Below, in pieces: positions 12,670 to 25,987 of a stretch of 64,000 nucleotides of DNA; position 1 is the stretch's first letter; every line of letters begins with the position of its first letter. The notes beneath the pieces were generated by a model. The model had not been told where the DNA came from. It ran no database searches and saw only the letters and a list, made by a program, of their open reading frames with translations. Position numbers and translations under genes: made by a program. This stretch comes from Ecdyonurus torrentis. Lineage: Eukaryota > Arthropoda > Insecta > Ephemeroptera > Heptageniidae. The stretch lies in the NCBI GenBank assembly GCA_949318235.1, contig OX439133.1:10905347-10969346 (forward strand), in the 5' to 3' direction.

Positions 12670-13268
12670 TGAATTTATTTATAACAATTAATAATATATA
12701 TTTTAAAATTTTAAAAAATAAAAAAAAATTGTATTTTAATGTAAATACATTATAAAAAAAAAAGTTTCTAATTTTTTGTTTAAGTTGATAAAATTTACAT
12801 AAAAACCATACAAGATTTTAATTTAGAATTTAAAGTAAGTTGGATGCTATCTTAATTTGAAGATACTGCAATCATAAACAGTCAAATTTATTGAACATTT
12901 TAACTATTGATCTATTTATACATGCAGACTATCAGATTTTATATTTCGTATAAACAATAATTGTTTTTTCTATAATTTATGAGGAAGACGAAATAGATAT
13001 AAGACGGTAATTTTGTTTCATATTCTATAAGAAGACATAGCATTGAATCGATTTATACGAGAATTTCTAATTTTTGAGTTTATTAATTATTTTTTTAACG
13101 AATTTTGGAAAGTAGAAAAATGACGTTACAGTCGGTAATTTATGCAGGTGGGCATGAGAAAAAGTTAATGACTGTGACATCATTTTGCAAATTTTCAAAA
13201 ATTAACTAACATACCTAATTAACTCATATTCAGAACGACGTCCTTTACTTACATCTTTTAATTTTTAA

Positions 13269-13442
13269 GGAGGAAGTGGACCGTAGATGGCAGCACCGTT
13301 TTATTTGTCACCAAGATCTCGTTGTCATACGAAAAAGTCAGCCATATTGGATAACAGCTAACATTGTCCTATCTCAAGATATTTGCCTATAATCTAAAAA
13401 AAAAAAAAAAAACTGTGCTGCCATCTACTCTCCCCTATCTCC
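13269..13442. mobile_element. H hairpin MITE, TTAA-flanked
   Basis: Ends are GGAGGAAGTGGACCGTAGAT and the complementary ATCTACTCTCCCCTATCTCC, between TTAA at 13265-13268 and 13443-13446. GATGGCAGCAC and GTGCTGCCATC form the hairpin stem. An internal A-run has lengthened this copy relative to the usual 115 bp. Confidence 0.7.
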
Positions 13443-13445
13443 TTA

Positions 13446-13758
13446 AAGGCGTAGAACATTTTGAAAAAAAAAAAAAACAGTGTAATATTCTAAAAACCTG
13501 AAAATAAACGTTGATTTGGCCGGAATCAATGATTTCTAATTTATTTGAAATTCACAAAATGGCACGAGCGGGCAATGACGTCACAGCTCGCCTGATCCAC
13601 GTGCAAGTAAAACAAGCGAGCTGTGACGTCATTGCCTGCTCGCACCATTTTGTGAATGGAAAATAAATTAGAAATTAATGACTCCAGCTAAATCAAATTT
13701 TATTTTCATGTTTGTTAGGATATTTAACAACCTTTTTATTCAAGGTGTTCTATGCCTT
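13446..13758. mobile_element. T2 palindromic MITE, TA target
   Basis: A 313-bp element between TA at 13444-13445 and 13759-13760. Terminal repeats are AAGGCGTAGAACA and TGTTCTATGCCTT. The inner arms carry mirrored TGACGTCA at 13576-13583 and 13624-13631 within GGCAATGACGTCACAGCTCG. A second copy lies at 59691-60000. Confidence 0.85.
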
Positions 13759-14289
13759 TACGGAATCTTATTCCATATTCGCGGTAAATTATATCTCCTA
13801 TATAGATCTTTCAGTGAATGTTTCATAGTTTTATTACAATCATTGCTGGTTTAGTCAAAGCTATTGTTGTTTTAAATTCACGTACTCGTGGTTCACCATA
13901 TTCGTCAATCTAGAATACGTTTAATTATAAAAGTAATTTAACTAAATTCTAAATACTTTGAGATACAAAACAAAATCCTTGTACTTATTCTGGTTATTTC
14001 TATATCATAATAAGTTGCATTGTCATTGCACCACCTTCCTTATTCATCTACAAAACATATTGCAGCCGCTACATTTTCTAATTATTACTAAATCATCAAT
14101 AAAATCATCTGCGAATCTTTTATATTTTGGTACCTTAACAAATTTAATTATTGTATGGAATTTTGAATTTATTTATAAAAATAGTTTGTATTTAAAAAAA
14201 AGTAAAATAATAATAATTGATATAAACAAAAAATTTAAATAAGTAAATTTTTGTAGTGTATATAAAAAAAAAGTATATATTATAATATA

Positions 14290-15050
14290 CAGGGTGATTT
14301 TTTAAAAGCGCGCATTTTAAAACGCAAAATAAAATATGAAGAAATAAAATAAAAATAACTTTTTATATATCATTTTGTAGCCAAGGGTTAGACATTTATA
14401 AAACTGTTCTTAAAAATAAAATTGACTGGCCGGTTTTCTTGCACCGAGCGTCAACGTAAAAATGTGCTACTTTTTTTTTCAAACGTCTTTTTTTTCTGCA
14501 AAAATGATCAGAATTTTGCTTTTTTAACTATCCTTTATTGACAATTAATGGAGTCTGTTGGCATAAATAAGATACCTAGCACTCTAAACATGTTCTGTGA
14601 TAAAAATCGAAGGATGGGGCTACATTGGTCTCAGGGTTAAAGTGAAAACATTTGCGATAAACATTGCTAAATTTGCCAACATTTTCTCTGATTCGAGATT
14701 TTTTTTTAATGATTTCACGAAATTTTTAGTTTCTCTTTAATGGCTTTGCACTCACAGTTTTCTTTCAAATCCAGGTAATGTTTGGTTTAATTATTAAAAA
14801 AAAAATCAATATGAAGGCTTCAATAAATTCAAGATGCAAAGGATTAATGAATTCAGCAAAAAACAAATGAAATGTGCGGATTTCCATATGAATAACCAAC
14901 TTTTAAAGAAAGAGATGCAAATTAAAAATTTCCGTTCTTTAAAAAATGAAATGCCTTAGGTTTTAATTATCAAATTAAATCAGATTGTAAGAATTGACAG
15001 AAAATTAAAATTACAAATAATGTCATGAAAATTAAAATTCATACAAAATC

Positions 15051-15085
<35 letters not shown>

Positions 15086-15492
15086 TTTAACAGAATTTTT
15101 TAAATCAAATTTAGCAATGTTTAAGGCAAATGTTTGCACCTTAACTCTCATACCAATGTGGTGCTATCCTTCCATTTTTATCACAGAACATGTTTAGAGT
15201 GCTATAGGTATCTTATTTATGCCAACAAACTCCATTAATTGTCAATAAGGGATAGTTAAAAAAGCAAAATTCTGATCCTTTTTGCAGAAAAAAAGACGTT
15301 TGGAAAAAAAAGTAGCACATTTTTACGTTGACGCTCGGTGCAAGAAAACCGATCAGTCAATTTTATTTTTAAGAACAGTTTTAAAAATGTCTAACCCTTG
15401 GCTACAAAATGATATTTAAAAAGTTATTTTTATTTTATTTCTTCATATTTTATTTTGCGTTTTAAAATGCGCGCTTTTAAAAAAACACCCTG
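14290..15492. mobile_element. 1.2-kb CAGGGTG inverted-repeat element
   Basis: TA at 14288-14289 and 15493-15494 flanks CAGGGTG at the left and CACCCTG at the right. The arms (about 14290-14690 and 15098-15492) are inverted copies that include GCACCGAGCGTCAACGT and its complement. The centre is A/T-rich without a transposase frame and holds a 28-base A-run at 15055-15082. Short CAGGGTG termini with a TA target are common in insect Tc1/mariner-like elements (inference). Confidence 0.8.
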
Positions 15493-15741
15493 TACATTAA
15501 TAACTAGCAAGTTGTAAATTTCAAAGTCAAAACAATAAATATCAACTGAAAATAAATATTTATTAGTATATATATTTTTTAAATAAGTAATATCAAACAC
15601 ATCTTGTAGGGGCAATATTATCATTTTCTAAAACAGAACATAGTCCTGAGATTATGAGGTATTTTTAATGATATTATAATGATCTCCAATATGAGAATTA
15701 TGCTATTCTTTCAATTAAGTATGATGTCCTGTTTTGGAGTA

Positions 15742-15889
<148 letters not shown>

Positions 15890-17154
15890 AATGTTATGTT
15901 ATTCCACAATCAAGCTAAATAATATCTCTTAGTTCCTTCAATGAAAATATTTAATTATTTGGTTACTTTCATTGATTTGTTAAATCTAAAATTCTAGTAT
16001 TAGCTTCCTGTACAGTCTCTTTCATAAAAACTTGGTTTCTATAGAATTATGGGCATACAATGCGATTGTACTCAGTTGGCCGGCGCAGGCCTTTAGTTTA
16101 CCGCTCGTTTTGTTATGTGACTTTTCGAAAATTAATTAGTTAATGCTATTTTTATTTTATATTCATGTAGTTCACTTCTTCCATGCAATAATAATTTTCT
16201 ATTGAAAATTTAAACGGGCAATTCACTTCTTGTTCGTCATATTTTTATAGTAGAGATATGGAATTTTATTTACATTTGAGGTTTCAACCACTGAATTTTT
16301 ATTTTTAATACATTCATATATTAAATTGCCATTTTTACACCATTTAAATCAAGGCTACAATAATATCTCAGAAAAGGATTCCATCCAACAACCTATAGAA
16401 GATATAGTATCTGTATAAACATAAAAAACACATGCAATTAAATTATTTATATAAAAATAAAACTATTATTTTACAGAAATTAGTAAAATAAAAGCGCAAA
16501 TATTTTATATTAAGTATAAATACTTTAAATATTTGAATTTTATTAATATTAAAACAGTTTAATAATATGCAAACTAATAACCTTATTTTCTATTATAAAT
16601 ATGGTGTATGCATTCATGTGTACATCATGTTGGATAATTTAATACATCGGCCGGTATAACACATTTAGCTAGCATATAAAAATTATAAACAATAATTTTG
16701 TGAACATTGTTGCTCTTGTAAGTTGAATCAGTATCTCATGAATGTGAGAAAAATAATAATTACAAAAAAGTAAACAATTTCTTAAATAAAATAGCAAATA
16801 AACAAAGTTTGCCGTATGCTGAGCAATATTATTCATTTCTCCAGTATGGCGTTCAAGCGCATTAAATATGACGTCATCCGGATTTGATGAGCAGAATTAA
16901 TCTTAGTATCTCTCGTTTAATTTAGTGAAGTTTTCTTCTTCACCTTTTTCTATTTTCACTATATTTACTCTTATTTCACTGTAACACCTTATCATATTAA
17001 CTACAACTTAACGACCATTCAACATCTTTATAATGTGAAGTTCGACTCAATATAATTGTTTTTAAAAACAATTTAAGAAGTGTAATATATGATTTTTTTT
17101 TAATTGATATTATCTATTTTATTAAAATTATTAAAAACTAATGAAGTTATTATA

Positions 17155-17305
17155 CACTCTGACCAAAACAAGGTCGTTCCCGACAAAAGCTGTATCCGCG
17201 GTACTAAACCAATTAGAGAGCGTGTTATATACCTACTAGCCAATCACAGTAGACTTTACATAGTTAATTACACTGTATCCGCTCGAACTAGTATTGGGAA
17301 AAGTG
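17155..17305. mobile_element. 151-bp MITE, TA target
   Basis: Flanked by TA (17153-17154 and 17306-17307). Ends CACTCTGACCAAAACAAGG and the complement of ACTAGTATTGGGAAAAGTG are imperfect inverted repeats. Sister monomers lack it at this point. It creates part of a spurious 115-codon ORF. Confidence 0.65.
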
Positions 17306-17589
17306 TAAAAATGTTTGTTTGTTTTACCTTAAAAAAATTATTTGAAAAACCTTATTTTTTTATATATATATTAAATGCAAAAGTAAATTTTATATTATGC
17401 AATCTTAATATAAAAATGCTGCATTCTTGTGCAGTCAAATTTAAGAAATAATTAAAATCTATATATAGTACCTATAAATTATGAGGAAGACCCAATAAGT
17501 AAGGGCATAATGTTGTTTGATATCCTATAAGAAGTAATTTGTCTTTTTGAATAGATTTATACGTGAATTTCTAATTTTCGAGTTTATTA

Positions 17590-17905
17590 AAGCAGTAGAA
17601 CATAGAAAAACATAAGCATTTATATCACAAAACACTTGATGGGACTTACATAAAAAACTTTGTCTCGAAACCCATCTGTAGCTCCATAGTAGTGATTAGA
17701 AATGTCAATTTATGCAACCAGTACAACAGTTTTATATACATTTTTGCATGTTTCTGACGTCACAAATATGAATAGTCACTTAAATTGCATTTCACGCTCT
17801 CTCGTTGGGTTACATCAAAATTCTGGTAAAAATTGTCAACCGTTTTGATGTTCCCATTTCGTTTTTATTCATTAAAAAGCATGTGTTGTTTTGTGGTCTA
17901 TGGCT
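17590..17905 (+). mobile_element. T1 MITE
   Basis: TA flanks at 17588-17589 and 17906-17907, ends AAGCAGTAGAACATAG and GTGGTCTATGGCTT, and TGACGTCA at 17755-17762. It is at the same monomer position as the copies near 3328, 30495, 35544 and 40435, so it was inherited with the monomer. Confidence 0.8.
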
Positions 17906-18404
17906 TAAGCATTTTTAATTAATTGTGGAAAGTTTAAAAATGATGTCAGGGTTAGTAATTTATGCAGGTGGGCATAGGCAAATATTGAAAATGACTATAT
18001 TGTAGATACACCCTGTATTCTTTAAACATATTTTCTATATTATCATTTGAAATTTCGTTGTCATGGCAACGTCTTCCACACCTTAATATAATACAGCATC
18101 GATAAGACACATGCTTCAATTGCAGAAAAGAGTTATGTATTATACTTTATAACTTAATGTTTGTTACCTAAGAAATTATTTATAAAAATTAAAAATATTT
18201 TAAAATATTATAATATTATGTTAAAATATTATATAAAAATTTATAATAAAAATTTAAAAAATTTTAAAAGAAATTAATAGTTAAAAAATACAATATAAAA
18301 TATATTTCAAATAATTTAAATGTTTTTTTGCAAACTTACAGTTAGTTACTTACTTAGTTAGATTAATTAAAGTTCTAACAATAAATAAATTATCAATAAC
18401 AAAA

Positions 18405-18762
18405 TTTTAGTTAGGTGAGAAATCAGGTACTGCGGGCTTTGACTAAAAAATTGTAAAGAAGGAAAAGTCTGAAATTTTGCACAGTAATACTTTAGGAGAA
18501 TATGGTATCTTCATAAATATAAAAAGATTGGAGGGTCCCCATGCTATATATTAAATTATAATTTTTCAAGTTTTAGTCCCGTAAGAACCCATGTTATTTC
18601 AATAATTAATTTAGCTCTTATCTGATGGTCACGGTTTCTAAAATTTGTGTCATAGGTAGCTGTTACTGTTAACTTTTAAATGACATCATAAAGTTTTGAT
18701 GTTTTCTTTTTAGATGTTGAGATACTAGCCATCTATATACAACCCTTAATTTTTTTTCTGAT
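18405..18762 (-). mobile_element. R element (reverse)
   Basis: Runs from GAGAAATCAGGTACTGCGGG to ATACAACCCTTAA. The TTAA is intact only at the right. Internal order is the reverse of the 2892-3237 copy. Confidence 0.65.
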
Positions 18763-19284
18763 ATGAGGAAGAGCAAACAAGTATTGTAGAGATATTTTTT
18801 TTTCATATTCTAAAAGAGAACAATGTCTTAAAACGATTATTAGTTGTTGTTTTTTTCTTTTTCTTTCTTTTTTTTTAATTGCATATTTGTATGTGTAATT
18901 TCTGAAAATTGAAAAATGACGTCACAGTCGGTAATATTTACTTTCAAAAAATACTCATTAATATAAGCTCATACATTAAATTTGCATATCTATAAATTCA
19001 GGGCTATATCCTCTTCTGAAGTATACAACAACAAAAGACTATTTTTTTTTTTTGAAATTCATACACAATTTTTTACAACGTTTTTCCACTTATTTTAAAT
19101 TCTAAGGGAATGCCATTCCAAAATAAAGATAAATTATATATTATCCTACTGTTCGCTGTTTCAGTGATACATATTTATTACATAGGATAATCTTAAATAC
19201 TTTTGACACAATGAATGATTTTTGGTAAGTATTCTTGTATTGTATTCACGTTCACGGTGTTTTTACCATAATTTTTTTTTTTAA

Positions 19285-19735
19285 TGTTAAATACGATAAC
19301 GATACTAACGATATTTGATTATCAATACGTTATAGATTAACACTTTTATAAATTTTATCGTTATAGATTAACAAAAATTAAAGATATTATTAAAGCATCA
19401 ATAACGATACGTTATGCTCCATAATTAAGATAAACTACAAAAAAAAAAAAAAAGTTAAAAAAAAAAAAAAAAAAAAAAACAAAAACAAACAAACAAACGG
19501 TAATTTCACCAAAAAGTACAAAGAAATGAGTCAAGGTATAGTACAGTCATTAAGCAATAATTAGAAAAATTTTATTTCAATAAAAACATTGCACTATGAT
19601 TTATAATTATCGTTATCAAAGAACTATCGCGATGTCGTGGGCAATATTTAAAAGTATCGATATCGTTATAGTGTAAGGCTATGAATATAGTATCGTTATA
19701 AAAATTTAGGGTATCGAACCCAAGACTAGAAACTA
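19285..19735. repeat. GATAACGATAC-rich block
   Basis: Repeated ACGATAACGATAC and TATCGTTAT motifs occur on both strands, with TIR-like ends (ATACGATAACGATACTA and GTATCGTTATAAAAA). The same block is at 22690-23105, so it predates the 3.6-kb duplication. It looks like a non-autonomous element inserted just before the F box. The family is unknown. Confidence 0.5.
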
Positions 19736-20950
19736 TCATTGGTTTTAGTTACAGCTTAATTGTATTATATTCATGTACGTACACTCCCCCCGATTAAATC
19801 TGACCGGTTGCTTTAAACTTTCACCATTTAGAGTCTATGCATTCATATTAACCACTGAATTTTTACCATTTCATATTGGATCACTAAATAACATGGGACG
19901 CATAGGAAAAATGGCTCATTTTTGGGACTAATTTAAAAATGCTAAGAAATATTTTCTTAGAGCACTGATGCTGTTAATAGGTTGAATCAGTAACTCAAGT
20001 ATGTGAGAAAATTAATAAGAACAAAAAAACTAACCAATTTTTCACAGAAATAAAACGAAGCTTTACCTATGCTGAGAAATATTATTCAATGTTCCAGTAT
20101 GGCGTCCAAGCGTATTAAATATGAAGTCATCCGTCTAATATATTTAACAATTTGAAGAGCAGAAATAAATCTTATAATTCATTTAATTTCTTTTCTATTT
20201 CCTTTTAATATTTCACATTTCACTATATTTTGTTAACTTTCATTGTACAACATTTATCATATTAACTCGTACAACATATATTGAAGTCAAATATTTAAAC
20301 TGTGACGAATGATCAACAGGTATTGACGGATTTTTACGTCTTATATTATTAAAATAGCAAGTAATTTCAATTTATTTATAAAATTTAAAACTATCTATTT
20401 TATTAATAATATTAAAATTAAAAATTTTTATTACATTAAAAAAAATCCACAGATTGTATGATTTTATGTTAAAAAGTTTACATTATGTAATTTACAAAAT
20501 ATTTAATTTTATAATACCAAAGTAGATTGTTGATACACAATCTCATTATAAAGATACTGTAATTATGTGCTATCAAATTTATTGAACAATTTACTAGTGT
20601 TCCAAATTAGATCCAAGTGCTATTAGATTTTAAATTTGTATAAATAAATATATTTTTAATATAATTTATGAGGGGGCTATTTTGTTTGATATTCAATAAG
20701 AAGTAATTGACTTATCAAATCGATTTATATAAGAAGTTCTAATTTTTGAGTTTACAAGTATATTTTTAAATACTTTTGGAAAGTAGAAAAATGACGTCAT
20801 GGTCGGTAATTCATGAAGTTGGGCATTGAAAAAAGTTATCATTTGCAATTTTTCAAAAATTAGCTAAAATACTTAATTAAAAAAAAAAATGAAATTGACA
20901 CATCAAGTGATTCAGAACAATGACGTTAACCTAATTGTTTTCATTCTTAA

Positions 20951-21065
20951 GGAGGTGGGGGAACGAAGATGGCAGCACAGTCAAAATTTCATTAAAAAAG
21001 TCAGCTATTTTGTATAACAGCTGATATTTTCCTGCGCTGCCATATCTATACGCTCCCCTGCCTCC
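20951..21065. mobile_element. H hairpin MITE, TTAA-flanked
   Basis: A 115-bp element between TTAA at 20947-20950 and 21066-21069. Arms GGAGGTGGGGGAACGAAGAT and the complementary CTCCCCTGCCTCC. The stem includes GATGGCAGCAC. Confidence 0.75.
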
Positions 21066-21559
21066 TTAATGAATTTGATTCCTTAATCGCGGTAAATTAT
21101 ATCTCCTACCTCTTTCTGTAAATCTATTTCACCAGTTTTATTATATACAATCATAGGTTTAGTCGAAGCTATTCTTATATTAAATTCATGTACTCTTGAT
21201 TCACCATAATTGTTACTACGTATTATTCAATTTTTAATTTAAATTTCACTAATACTCTAATTAATGCTTACGCAATGTTGGATAATTCAATACATGAGCC
21301 GGTATAGGAAGCAACTCATTTTGCTGGCTTAAAAGTAATAAACAATATTTTTGAGAGCATTGATGCTTTTATAATAGGTTGAATAAGTATCTCAAGTATG
21401 TGAGAAAAATAATAATTAAAAAAACAAACAACTAAATTCCAAAATAAAATAGCAAATAAACAAAGTTGCCCTAAACTGAGCAATATTATATTAATTTCTC
21501 CAGTATGGCTTTCAAGTACTGTCATACCGTCATACGGATTTGATGAGCAGTATTAAATC

Positions 21560-21770
21560 TTATTGAAATTGACATTGGGCCTTTTATTATGGGCTTATAA
21601 TTTTATAAAACCATATAAAAATAATTTGCACTGTGACCCTCCAAATTTTTATATAATTGAAACTATCTCAAGCTGAAGTATCATTGAGCAATTTTTTTTT
21701 TATATGACGATGAGAAAATTCTGAGTCTAATAGCCGACTTCGGTAACCTACTCCCATACTGCTCCCATAT
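21560..21770 (-). mobile_element. X element fragment (reverse)
   Basis: GCACTGTGACCCTCCAAATT, GCTGAAGTATCATTG and GGTAACCTACTCCC match the X element, reversed and truncated. Confidence 0.5.
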
Positions 21771-22024
21771 AAGCTTTGAACCACTACTGTTAATGCATTA
21801 CTGATAAGACATCTCCAATCTCCAAGAATATCTTCGAACACATAAATTTCAAAATTAATTGAGATGTAAACTTTACCAAATTTAAATTAATTTATAAAAA
21901 TTAAAACTATTTAAAAAAGTTATTATATAAAAAAATAAATTATTATTTAAATTATACTATATAAAATAACTCAATTTTAAAGTCATAACAATAAATATAA
22001 TTTAAAAATAAAAAAAAAAAAAAT

Positions 22025-22372
22025 TTAATTCAGGTGGAAAATCATAAACTGCGGAATTTGACTAGAAAATTATAAAAAAAGAAAAATCTGAAAACTTACG
22101 CAATTATACATTAGGATATGGTATCGTCAAAATTTTAAAAAAACTAGGAGGGGATGTCACCATGTTATATTTTACATTATGATTTTTTGAAGTTTTAGTC
22201 CTATAAGAGCCCATGTTAATTTCAATAATTAATTTATCTCTTATCTGATGGTCACGGGTTCTGAAAATTTTATCATAGGTAGCTGTTACTATTTTAAATG
22301 GTATCATAAAGTTTTAAAGTTTTCTTTTTAGATGCTGAGATACAAGCCATCTTAAATACAACCCTTAATTTT
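22025..22372 (-). mobile_element. R element (reverse)
   Basis: Runs from GGTGGAAAATCATAAACTGC to ATACAACCCTTAA, parallel to 18405-18762. Confidence 0.65.
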
Positions 22373-23219
22373 TTTTCTGATAAATATGAGGGGAAGAGCA
22401 AACAATTATTGTAGAGGTAATTTTATTTCATATTCTAAAAGAGATCATTGTCTTAAATCGATTATTAGTTGAGTTTTTTTAATTGTATATTTGTATGTGT
22501 AATTTCTGAAAATTGAAAAATGACGTCACAGTCCGTAATATTTACTTTCCTATGCTTTCATTGATACATATTTATTACATTGGATAATCTTAAATACTTT
22601 TGATACAATGAAAGATTTTTGGTAAGTATTCTTGTATTGTAATCACCTTCACGTGGTTTTTACCATTAAAAGAAATATTTTAAATGTTAAATACGATAAC
22701 GATACTAACGATATTCGTTATTTGATTATATATCAATACGTTATAGATTAACCTTTTTTATAAAATTTACCATTATAGATTAACAAAAATTGAAGATATT
22801 ATTAAAGCATCGATAACGATACTTTATGCTCCATAAATAAGGTTAAAAAAAAATGAAAAGTTCATAAAAAAACACGGAAATTTCGCCAAAAAGTATAATA
22901 CAAATGAGGCGAGGTATAGTACAGTCATGAAGCAATAATTAAAAATATTTTATTTCATTAAAAACATTGCACTATGATTGATAGTTATCGTTATCAAAAA
23001 ACTATCGATGTCGTGGGCAATATTTAAAAGTATCGATATCGTTATAGTGTAAGGCTAGAATATAGTACCATTATAAAAATTTAGGGTATCGAACCCAAGA
23101 CTGGAAATTATCATTGGTTTAGTTACAGCTTAATTGTATTATATTCATATTCGTACACTCCCCCTGAATAAATCTGACCGGTTGCTTTAAAATTTCCCTA
23201 TTTAGAGTCTATACATTCA

Positions 23220-23404
23220 TATTTGATTTGATTTGTTTAATGTTATCCAAAAACAGGCAATGTTACTTGTCCAATACATTGGTGGTACACACAGTACATA
23301 ATATACAAATTGCATGATATACAAAAAAATAAAAGACAAAAATAATACAGTTACAAATTATTACAGAACACATTCCAAAAAAATTTTGAAGTATAGTTTT
23401 CACA
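23220..23404 (-). mobile_element. Probable non-LTR retrotransposon 3' tail
   Basis: A reverse-strand insert absent from the sister monomer at 19850. Its 3' end reads TTGGATAACATTAAACAAAT followed by short ATCAA-type repeats, as in 3' ends of RTE/CR1-like elements. No coding part remains. Assignment is by style only. Confidence 0.4.
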
Positions 23405-23919
23405 AAGCATTTCATATTGGATCACTGAATAACATGGGACGCATAGGAAAATTTAATAGATCATTTTTTTTTGACAATTTAAAAATGATAAGAAATATTT
23501 TTATAGAGCACTGATGCTGTTGTTAATTGGATGAATATGTAACTCAAGTATGTGAGAAAATTAATAACAACAAAAAACTAACCAATTTTTCACAGAAAAA
23601 CAAAAACAAAAAACAAAACGTAGCTTTAATGTTGTGCATTGTTATTCATTGTTCCAGTATGGCGTTCAAGCGTATTTAATATGACGTCAACCGTTTAATA
23701 TATTTAACAATTTGAAGAGCAGAAATAATCTTATATAGTTCATTTAAATTCTTTTCTTCTTTCTTTTAATATTTCACTATTTTCTGTTTTATATCATATT
23801 ACGACATTTATCTATTTATTTACAACATGATTGAGTCATGATTTTTTAAATGTGATGGAACACCAGGCACCAACGTAAATTTATTTCTTAAATTTCTTAT
23901 TATATCACGTAATTTGAAT

Positions 23920-25374
23920 TAATTTATAACATTTAAAACTATTTATTTTATTAATATTATTAAAGTTAAAATTTTTTATATTAATGTAAATACATTACAA
24001 AAAAAACTTAGATTGTATGCTTTTATTTTAAAAATGTTACATTATGTAAGTCACAAAAATGTTTAATTTTTTAATGTTAAATTAGATTGTATACACAATC
24101 ATAATATAAAGATACTGTAATTATGTGCTATCAAATTTATTTAGCAATTTACTTGTGATCCAAATTAGATCCAAATGCTATTAGATTTTAAATTTGTACA
24201 AATAAATATTTTTTTAATATAATTTATGAGGAGGTAATTTTGTTTGATATTCAATAAGAAGTAATTGACTTATTGAATCGATTTATATGAGAATTTCTAA
24301 TTTTTGAGTTTATAAGTATATTTTTAAATAATTTTGGAAAGTAGAAAAATGACACCATGGTCGGTAATTCATGTAGTTGGGCATGGAAAAAAGTTAATGA
24401 CTGTGATATCATTTAGCAAATTTTCAAAAATTAACTAAAATACCTAATAAACTTAAAAAAAAAAAATCACACATTAAGCGGTTTAGAATGATGTCCTAAT
24501 TTATGTTTTCATTCTGAAAGAGGTGGGGGAACGTAGATAGCAGCACAGTAAAAATTTCATAAAAAATGTTACCCTTTTTGAATAGCAGGGGATATTTTCC
24601 TGTGCTGCCATCTACGTCCCCCTACCTCCTTAAGGAATTTTATTCACTTATCACGGTAAATTATATCTCCTAGCTCTTTCAGTAAATTTATTCCATAGTT
24701 TTATTACAATCATTGGTTTTAGTCGAAGCTATTCTTGTATTAAATTCGTGTAGTCTTGGTTCACCATGTTCGTTAACAAAATTCAAATTTAAATTTCACT
24801 GATTCCTTAATTGGCAATATTTTCAAATACAGAACCCATTTTTTTTATTCAGCATTAAGGGTATTTTCTATTATAGGGTCTATGCATTCATGTTTAAACA
24901 ATGTTGGATAACTCAATGCATGGGCCGGAATTGGAAAATAACTCATTTTGCTAGCTTAAAAATAAAACAAAAACAAACTTTTTGAGAGCAATTGATTGTC
25001 TTATAATAGGTTAAATTAGTATCTCAAGTTTGTGAGAAAAATAATAATTGCAAAAAAATAACCAAATTCTTATATAAAATAGCAAATAAACAAAGTTTGT
25101 CCTATGCTGAGCAAAATTATTCATTTCTCTATTATGGCGTTCAAGCGCATTAAATATGACGTCATCCGGATTTGATGAGCAGAATCTAATCTTAGAATCT
25201 ATCGTATAATTTATTGAAGTTTGTTTCTTCTCCTTTTATATTATCACTATATTTACTTTTATTTCTATGTAAGTCTTCTATCACATTAACTATCGTATTA
25301 CATAATAATTAATAACTTTTAACATCTGTATCTTATGAAGGTCAAATTAATAATCCTAAATTTAATTGTAATTT
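23920..25374 (+). repeat. Full-length monomer with H hairpin
   Basis: A box near 23920, B box (mutated AAATGACACCATGG) near 24346, H about 24517-24629, E box near 24653, F box near 24710, G box near 24885, C box with TGACGTCA at 25157-25164. It is the cleanest complete A-to-C monomer in the window, at about 1455 bp. Confidence 0.8.
24517..24629. mobile_element. H hairpin MITE
   Basis: The left TTAA has decayed (TCTGAAAGAGGTGGGGG). The right end CCTACCTCC is followed by TTAA at 24630-24633. The hairpin stem is conserved. Confidence 0.65.
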
Positions 25375-25987
25375 GAATTTATTTATAAAAATTAATATTA
25401 TGTATTTAAATAAAATTATTAAAAAATAATAAAGTTTTTATAACAATTTTTTTTTCTTTTAAACTTTAAAAAATTCATCAAATAAACCTTAATTTTTTTA
25501 AAATTCAAATATTAAGAAAAATTATATACTCAATCTTTGAATCTTTATAATATTAAAATATTGCAAACTTATGCAATCAAGATTAAAAATAATTTAACAA
25601 GATATCCAATCAAAAGTGCTATTATAATTTAAATTTGTATAAATATATTTTATTTGATTTATTTCTGTATAAGAAAGACCCAATAAATTTAAGGGGGTAG
25701 GTACTGTTGTTTGATATTCTATAAGAAATAATTGTCTACTTGAATCGATTTATACGAGAATTTCTCATTTTTGAGTTTATTAAGTATTTTTAACTAATAT
25801 TGAAAACAGAAAGATGGCATCATTGTAGATAATTCATGAAGGTTGGCATGGGAAAATGTTAATGACTGCGACATCATTTTGCAAGTTTTCAAAAATTAAC
25901 TAAAATACCTAATGAACTAAAAAATTAGAAATTCACATATCAAGCGATTTACAAAGATGGGCTTTACTTAAATATTTTATTTGTTAA

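Larger units (their letters stand above)
12670..14163 (+). repeat. Monomer with H hairpin and T2 insertions
   Basis: A box near 12670, D box near 12980, B box near 13118 (TGACGTTA variant), H element 13269-13442, T2 element 13446-13758, E box near 13783, F box near 13840. T2 sits at the right edge of H, splitting the CTCCTTAAGGAATTTTATTC junction seen in sister monomers. Confidence 0.7.
17060..18171 (+). repeat. Short monomer with T1 and a small MITE
   Basis: A degenerate A region near 17090, a 151-bp MITE 17155-17305, D box near 17481, T1 17590-17905, and a B box variant (AAATGATGTCAGGGTTAG) near 17938. It corresponds to the first monomer type of the 4.9-kb higher-order unit. Confidence 0.65.
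18172..20369 (+). repeat. Monomer with reverse R and ATCGATAACG block
   Basis: A box near 18172, reverse R 18405-18762, D box near 18763, B box with TGACGTCA at 18917-18924, ATCGATAACG block 19285-19735, F box near 19738, ACTCCCCCC half-element near 19790, G box near 19838, C box at 20098. It parallels 21888-23919. Confidence 0.7.
20370..21887 (+). repeat. Monomer with H hairpin
   Basis: A box near 20370, B box with TGACGTCA at 20792-20799, H 20951-21065, E box near 21091, F box near 21150, G box near 21270, C box near 21508 (degenerate), then an X fragment 21560-21770. Confidence 0.75.
21888..23919 (+). repeat. Monomer with reverse R, duplicate of 18172-20369
   Basis: Same order as its partner about 3.6 kb upstream: R 22025-22372, B box with TGACGTCA at 22521-22528, GATAACG block 22690-23105, ACTCCCCC near 23155, G region near 23405, C box at 23660 with TGACGTCA at 23682-23689. 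A retrotransposon tail was inserted at about 23220-23404 in this copy only. Confidence 0.7.

Noticed and set aside
17104..17451. 115-codon ORF
   Set aside because: It crosses monomer, a 151-bp MITE and monomer again, is not conserved in sister monomers and shows no motif.
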